Shown here one piece after another: positions 14,698 to 18,255 of a DNA stretch of 18,255 bases. The notes below the pieces were generated by a model. The model did no database searches, was not told the DNA's origin, and worked only from the letters and a program-made list of their open reading frames with translations. Each line of letters begins with the position of its first letter. Within the stretch, counting starts at the first letter, position 1. The DNA is from Candidatus Dormiibacterota bacterium. Its GTDB lineage: Bacteria; Chloroflexota; Dormibacteria; Dormibacterales; Dormibacteraceae. The stretch is from contig CATPBF010000076.1 in NCBI GenBank assembly GCA_955652585.1, positions 1 through 18,255 of the forward strand, given 5' to 3'. The translations under genes were made by a program, and so were the position numbers.

Positions 14698-16680
14698 ATG
14701 AAGGCACACGAACTCGCACGCGAACTTGGGATCAGCCAAAAAGAGCTGGTGAACTTCCTCCAGCAACGGCGGCTGACGCGCAACGCCTCGGCGCCATTGG
14801 CGCCGGGGGCGATCGAGGCTGCCCGTTCGGCCTTCAAGCCTACCTCCGTCGCGGTCAAGATCGAGGCCAACGGCGAGCGCAAGGCGGTGCTGCCTCCCAG
14901 CCTCTCCGTCAAGGACCTCGCCGAGAAGCTTGGAGTGAGCCCCGTCGAGGTGATCAAGAAGCTGATGGCGTCGAAGATCTTTGCGAACATCAACCAGGTC
15001 ATCGACTTCTCGACCGCCGAGATCGTGGCGGACGAGTTCGGTTTCACGGTCGAGCCGGTCAAGAGCGAGGACGTGGTCGCCGTCGAGGCCAAGGAGGGCG
15101 AGGGCGACGTCGTCACGACCTCGCGAGAGGCGCTCTTCTCGCTCGCCAACGAAGACCCGACCAAGCTCGTCCAGCGACCGCCCATCGTCACCGTCCTCGG
15201 CCACGTCGATCATGGCAAGACGTCGATCCTCGACGCGATCCGCAAGACGCGCGTCGCCGCAGGTGAGGCCGGCGGCATCACCCAACGCATCGGCGCTTAC
15301 AAGATCGAGACGGCCGACGGGCACGATGTCGTCTTCATCGACACCCCGGGCCACGAGGCGTTCACGGCGATGCGCGCCCGCGGAGCACAGGTCACGGACC
15401 TCGTGGTGCTGGTCGTGGCCGCCGACGACGGCGTGATGCCGCAAACCATCGAGGCGATCCATCACGCCCGCGCGGCCAAGGTCCCGATCATCGTCGCCAT
15501 CAACAAGATCGACAAAGAAAACGCCAACCCCGAGCGCGTCCACCAGGAGCTCGCGGCCCAAGGCCTCGTCACACGCCACTACGGTGGCGAGCTGGAGTGC
15601 GTCCATCTCAGCGCCAAGACCGGCCAGGGCATCGACGACCTGCTGACCACCATCGTCCTGTCATCGGACATCCTCGAGCTGAAAGCCAATCCGGATCGGA
15701 ACGCCCTCGGCACTGTGGTCGACGCCCACCTCGAGCGCGGCCGTGGCCCCGTCGCGACCGTGCTTGTGCAAGCGGGAACTCTGAAGGTCGGAGACGACTT
15801 CGTTTGCGGCCACATCTACGGCCGTGTGCGAGCCCTCACCGACGATCGCGGCCAGGGCGTGACCGAGGCGCCACCGGCGACGCCGGTGGTCGTTTCCGGC
15901 ATGAGCGAGGTACCCCAAGCAGGCGACATCTTCCAGGTCGTCGGCTCTGAGAAGGCCGCGCGCCAGATCGCGCTCACCAAGTTGACCGAGCGCCGCACGA
16001 CCGAGGCGGCCAGGGATGTCGCTCCGCGCATCACCCTCGAAGAGCTCGCGCGCCGCGCCAAGGAAGGCGAGGTCAAAGAACTCAGCCTGGTCGTCAAGGC
16101 GGACGCACAAGGCACCCTCGAGGCACTGCTCAGCGCGCTCCAGAAGATCGAAGACCAGGTGGTCGCGATCAAGATCGTCGGCCAGGGCGTCGGCGCCGTC
16201 AGCGACTCAGACCTTCTGCTGGCGGGCGTCTCCAACGCGATCATCGTTTGCTTCAACCTCAAGCCGACGCCGGCCGCCCAAGCGGCGGCGGAGCGGGCCA
16301 AGGTCGAGGTTCGCTACTACGACGTCATCTACAAGCTCACCGAGGACGTCGAACGCGCGGCCAAGGGCCTGCGCGAGCCGACGTATCGCCAGATCCGCGA
16401 GGGCAAGGTGGAGGTCATCATCCCCATCAAGATCCCGCGGCTGGGCATCATTGCGGGCAGCCGAGTGGTGGAGGGCAAGGTCAGCCGTGGCGGCTGGGCC
16501 AAGCTGTTCCGAGGCAAAGAGCTTCTGCATGAAGGCAGGATCAGCTCCTTGAAACACTTCAAAGAGGACGTGCGGGAGATGCCGGCGGGGCAGGAGTGCG
16601 GTATCGGGCTCGAGGGCTTCGACGCGTTCCAGCCCGATGACGTGATGGAGACGTATCGCCTCGAACGCGAAGAAATCTGA
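14698..16680 (+). CDS. infB: translation initiation factor IF-2
   Basis: IF2 is the GTPase that places initiator tRNA on the 30S subunit and drives joining of the 50S. The product has 660 residues. Two IF2_N-type helical segments lie at about 1-50 and 69-120; a long low-complexity linker is absent. The GTPase domain shows G1 GHVDHGKT at 168-175, switch I GGITQRIGAY around 192-201, G3 DTPGHEAF at 215-222, G4 NKID at 269-272 and G5 SAKTGQGI near 304. Domains II, III and the fMet-tRNA-binding C2 domain follow to the end. Residue 197 is Arg where most IF2 proteins known to me have His. No canonical Shine-Dalgarno is seen, and rbfA follows after 32 bases. Confidence 0.97.
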   Translation: MKAHELARELGISQKELVNFLQQRRLTRNASAPLAPGAIEAARSAFKPTSVAVKIEANGERKAVLPPSLSVKDLAEKLGVSPVEVIKKLMASKIFANINQVIDFSTAEIVADEFGFTVEPVKSEDVVAVEAKEGEGDVVTTSREALFSLANEDPTKLVQRPPIVTVLGHVDHGKTSILDAIRKTRVAAGEAGGITQRIGAYKIETADGHDVVFIDTPGHEAFTAMRARGAQVTDLVVLVVAADDGVMPQTIEAIHHARAAKVPIIVAINKIDKENANPERVHQELAAQGLVTRHYGGELECVHLSAKTGQGIDDLLTTIVLSSDILELKANPDRNALGTVVDAHLERGRGPVATVLVQAGTLKVGDDFVCGHIYGRVRALTDDRGQGVTEAPPATPVVVSGMSEVPQAGDIFQVVGSEKAARQIALTKLTERRTTEAARDVAPRITLEELARRAKEGEVKELSLVVKADAQGTLEALLSALQKIEDQVVAIKIVGQGVGAVSDSDLLLAGVSNAIIVCFNLKPTPAAQAAAERAKVEVRYYDVIYKLTEDVERAAKGLREPTYRQIREGKVEVIIPIKIPRLGIIAGSRVVEGKVSRGGWAKLFRGKELLHEGRISSLKHFKEDVREMPAGQECGIGLEGFDAFQPDDVMETYRLEREEI

Positions 16681-16712
16681 GATCCGCCAATAAATTGACT
16701 GCGGAGGTCGCG

Positions 16713-17078
16713 ATGACGAGCTACCGCGCTGATCAGGTCGGAGAGCAGGTGCGTGAGGAGATCATGTCCATAATTCGTCGCGAGCTGAGGGATCCGCGGA
16801 TCGGTTTCGTCAGCATCACGGCGGTGCGCATGTCACCGGACTTGCGCAATGCCCGCGTTCGAGTAAGCGTGCTCGGCAACCCCGACCAGAAAAAGGCGTC
16901 GATGAAAGGCCTTGACTCGGCGAAGGGCCTCATCCGCCACGAGCTGGGGCGCCGGCTGCAGAACCTCAAGTTCTCGCCCGACCTGCGCTTCGAGCTCGAC
17001 CCTTCGATCGAGTACAGCGTGCACATCTCGGAGCTGCTCAAAGAAGTTCTCCCGGCATCGGAGGAGGGCAAGAAATAG
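16713..17078 (+). CDS. rbfA: 30S ribosome-binding factor RbfA
   Basis: RbfA is a KH-fold protein that helps mature the 5' end of 16S rRNA in the 30S subunit. The 121-residue product starts MTSYRADQVGEQVREEIMSI and keeps the family blocks RRELRDPRIGFVSITAVRMSPDL, here split as RDPRIGFVSIT and SPDLRNARVRVSV, and the C-terminal LRFELDPSIEYSVHI. ATG 16713 is chosen because GGAGG lies 5 bases upstream (16703-16707). A TTG at 16695 is in frame but has no such support. The stop TAG overlaps or abuts the start of the next gene. Confidence 0.95.
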   Translation: MTSYRADQVGEQVREEIMSIIRRELRDPRIGFVSITAVRMSPDLRNARVRVSVLGNPDQKKASMKGLDSAKGLIRHELGRRLQNLKFSPDLRFELDPSIEYSVHISELLKEVLPASEEGKK

Positions 17079-18079
17079 TTACCGCGAAGCACAAGGCACG
17101 GTCTGAGTACGACGAGATCAAGGACCTCATCGACTCCAACCAGGAGATCCTGATCTTTGGCCACAAGGATGCCGACGGCGACACTCTAGGCTGCAGCCTG
17201 GCTTTCGCCGAGGCATTGCGGACGGCCGGCAAGCACGCGTGGGTGGTGATACCGCCTCCGCTGCCCGAGATGTACGCGTTCCTGCCCGGATTCGAGCAGA
17301 TCGACGTGGAGCCGCCTGCCGGCGCAGATCCCGAGCTCGTCTTCTTCTTCGACTCTGGCAACCTCGAAAGGTCTGGGAGCAGCGTCAAGCAGATCGCCTC
17401 GCACGCGACGATCGTGAACATCGACCACCATCCGTCGAACTCGCGGTTCGGCGACATCAACGTGATCGAGCCCGAAGCAGCCGCGGTGGGTCAGATGGTC
17501 ATGGAGATGCTCGACCATTTCGAGTACGCGATCACGCCCACCATCGCCATCAACCTTTACGTTGCGCTTCTCACCGACACAGGCGGCTTCCGTCACGAGA
17601 ACACGACCCCGCGAGCCCTGGAGGACGCGGCGAGGCTGGCCCGCCTGGGGGCGGATCCCGGTCACATCGCCACGCAGGTCTACAAGATGCGGCCGGAGAC
17701 CACCCTGAAGCTCAGCGCACTTGCCCTGGCGACGATGCGCATCGAGCTCGAGGGCAGGCTGACCTGGGCCAAGGTGACGCGGCGGATGTTGCGTGAGGCG
17801 GCCGCTGTGATGGCCGAGTCCGAGGGCATCATCGACACCCTGAACAGCATCGCCGGGTTGGAGCTGGCCATCCTCTTCAAGGAGGTCTCCTCCGATCTGA
17901 CCAAGATCAGCGTGCGCAGCCGCGGAGCAGTGGACGCGGCGGCTTTGTGCGCATCGTTCGGGGGAGGGGGCCACATCCGCGCGGCGGGGGCTGAGATCGA
18001 GAAGCCTATGGACGAGGCGGTACAGATGGTGCTGTCGGCAGCCAAGGAGGCGATCATTGCCGCCTCAGCGAAGCCCTAG
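17078..18079 (+). CDS. nrnA: DHH-family phosphoesterase (NrnA-like oligoribonuclease/pAp phosphatase), non-canonical start
   Basis: NrnA-type enzymes degrade very short RNAs and often dephosphorylate pAp; some relatives act on cyclic dinucleotide products. The DHH domain shows H29-x-D-x-D33-G-D35 (in GHKDADGDTLG), an FFFDSGN motif, the signature DHH at 116-118 (NIDHHPSN), and LLTDTGGFR. The DHHA1 domain ends with GGGGH at about 295-299. Length is about 333 residues, normal for the family. No ATG, GTG or TTG exists in frame before 17216, which lies after the first metal motif, so the real start must be non-canonical. GTT at 17078 is proposed, 9 bases after GGAGGG (17063-17068) and overlapping the rbfA stop by one base. 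ATA at 17075 is the alternative. rbfA-nrnA-truB is a common order. Confidence 0.85.
   Translation, partial: VTAKHKARSEYDEIKDLIDSNQEILIFGHKDADGDTLGCSLAFAEALRTAGKHAWVVIPPPLPEMYAFLPGFEQIDVEPPAGADPELVFFFDSGNLERSGSSVKQIASHATIVNIDHHPSNSRFGDINVIEPEAAAVGQMVMEMLDHFEYAITPTIAINLYVALLTDTGGFRHENTTPRALEDAARLARLGADPGHIATQVYKMRPETTLKLSALALATMRIELEGRLTWAKVTRRMLREAAAVMAESEGIIDTLNSIAGLELAILFKEVSSDLTKISVRSRGAVDAAALCASFGGGGHIRAAGAEIEKPMDEAVQMVLSAAKEAIIAASAKP
18044..18050 (+). promoter_or_regulatory. Shine-Dalgarno deciding the truB start
   Basis: AAGGAGG ends 6 bases before TTG 18057, inside the end of the DHH gene. It is one of the best ribosome-binding sites in the window and supports the TTG as the truB start, as no other usable start lies before the first conserved TruB residues. 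Confidence 0.75.
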
Positions 18080-18255
18080 CGCTGATCGCAGTTTCGTAAG
18101 CGGCGTTCTCAACGTCGACAAGGCCGCCGGCGAAACTTCCTTCACGGTCGTGAGACGTCTCCGACACCTGACCGGGGCGCACCGCGTGGGCCACGCCGGC
18201 ACGCTGGATCCGCTCGCCACCGGCGTGCTGCCCATCCTTTTTGAATCCGCCACCC
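18057..18255 (+). CDS. truB: tRNA pseudouridine(55) synthase TruB, 5' part (3' end outside window)
   Basis: TruB converts U55 in the T-loop of tRNAs to pseudouridine. Sixty-six codons are visible. After a short unconserved N-terminus the sequence reads GVLNVDKAAGETSFTVV and then RVGHAGTLDPLATGVLPI, the TruB signature, with catalytic Asp at residue 51. The frame is open to the window end, so about 230 residues should follow outside. TTG 18057 is chosen for its AAGGAGG at 18044-18050. It overlaps the DHH gene by 23 bases, so the two are probably translationally coupled. Confidence 0.93.
   Translation, partial: MPPQRSPSADRSFVSGVLNVDKAAGETSFTVVRRLRHLTGAHRVGHAGTLDPLATGVLPILFESAT

Noticed and set aside
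13800..15191. Long minus-strand open frame (463 codons) opposite nusA-ylxR-infB
   Set aside because: It spans parts of three conserved plus-strand genes and resembles no known protein; it is composition-driven.
16695..16712. rbfA start at TTG 16695
   Set aside because: ATG 16713 has GGAGG at 5-base spacing and gives the family N-terminus; the TTG would only add six unconserved residues.

Overview
This GC-rich window carries one long co-directional run of housekeeping genes on the + strand, from the end of infC to the start of truB. The genes are almost without gaps: many overlap by 1 to 38 bases and the longest non-coding stretches are about 145 to 175 bases. GTG and TTG starts are common. 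The gene content is that of a free-living bacterium. Gene order resembles the translation and recombination blocks of Actinobacteriota, Chloroflexota and their relatives. IF2 is short (660 residues) and lacks the very long linker usual in Actinobacteria, and RuvC has the His-type active site known from Thermus. I therefore lean towards Chloroflexota or a neighbouring uncultured Terrabacteria lineage such as Dormibacterota. This placement is inference; no marker settles it.

Layout. (1) 1-2709: infC (3' part), rpmI, rplT, a SpoU/TrmH-type 2'-O-methyltransferase and pheS. (2) 2710-2883: a 174-base spacer that begins with a second copy of the first codons of pheT and holds a strong palindrome. 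(3) 2884-7013: pheT, a CvpA-like membrane protein and tyrS. (4) 7014-10049: yebC-ruvC-ruvA-ruvB, with a candidate promoter and LexA-like box in front of yebC and a hairpin-rich 144-base leader in front of ruvC. (5) 10068-12924: a DUF2905-type small membrane protein, secD and secF. (6) 12945-18255: rimP-nusA-ylxR-infB-rbfA, a DHH-family phosphoesterase (NrnA-like) and truB (5' part).

The genes cover translation initiation (IF2, IF3), ribosome assembly and modification (L20, L35, RimP, RbfA, SpoU methylase, TruB), Phe and Tyr tRNA charging, transcription elongation (NusA, YlxR), Holliday-junction processing (RuvABC) and protein export (SecDF).

I found no mobile element with a transposase, no CRISPR array, no tRNA or rRNA gene, and no clear undescribed multi-gene system. 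The points most worth a second look are small and regulatory: the DHH gene has no canonical start codon (probable GTT start with a good Shine-Dalgarno), the start of pheT is duplicated next to a palindrome, a LexA-like box sits ahead of yebC-ruvCAB, and ruvC has a structured leader whose hairpin buries a purine-rich Shine-Dalgarno-like sequence.
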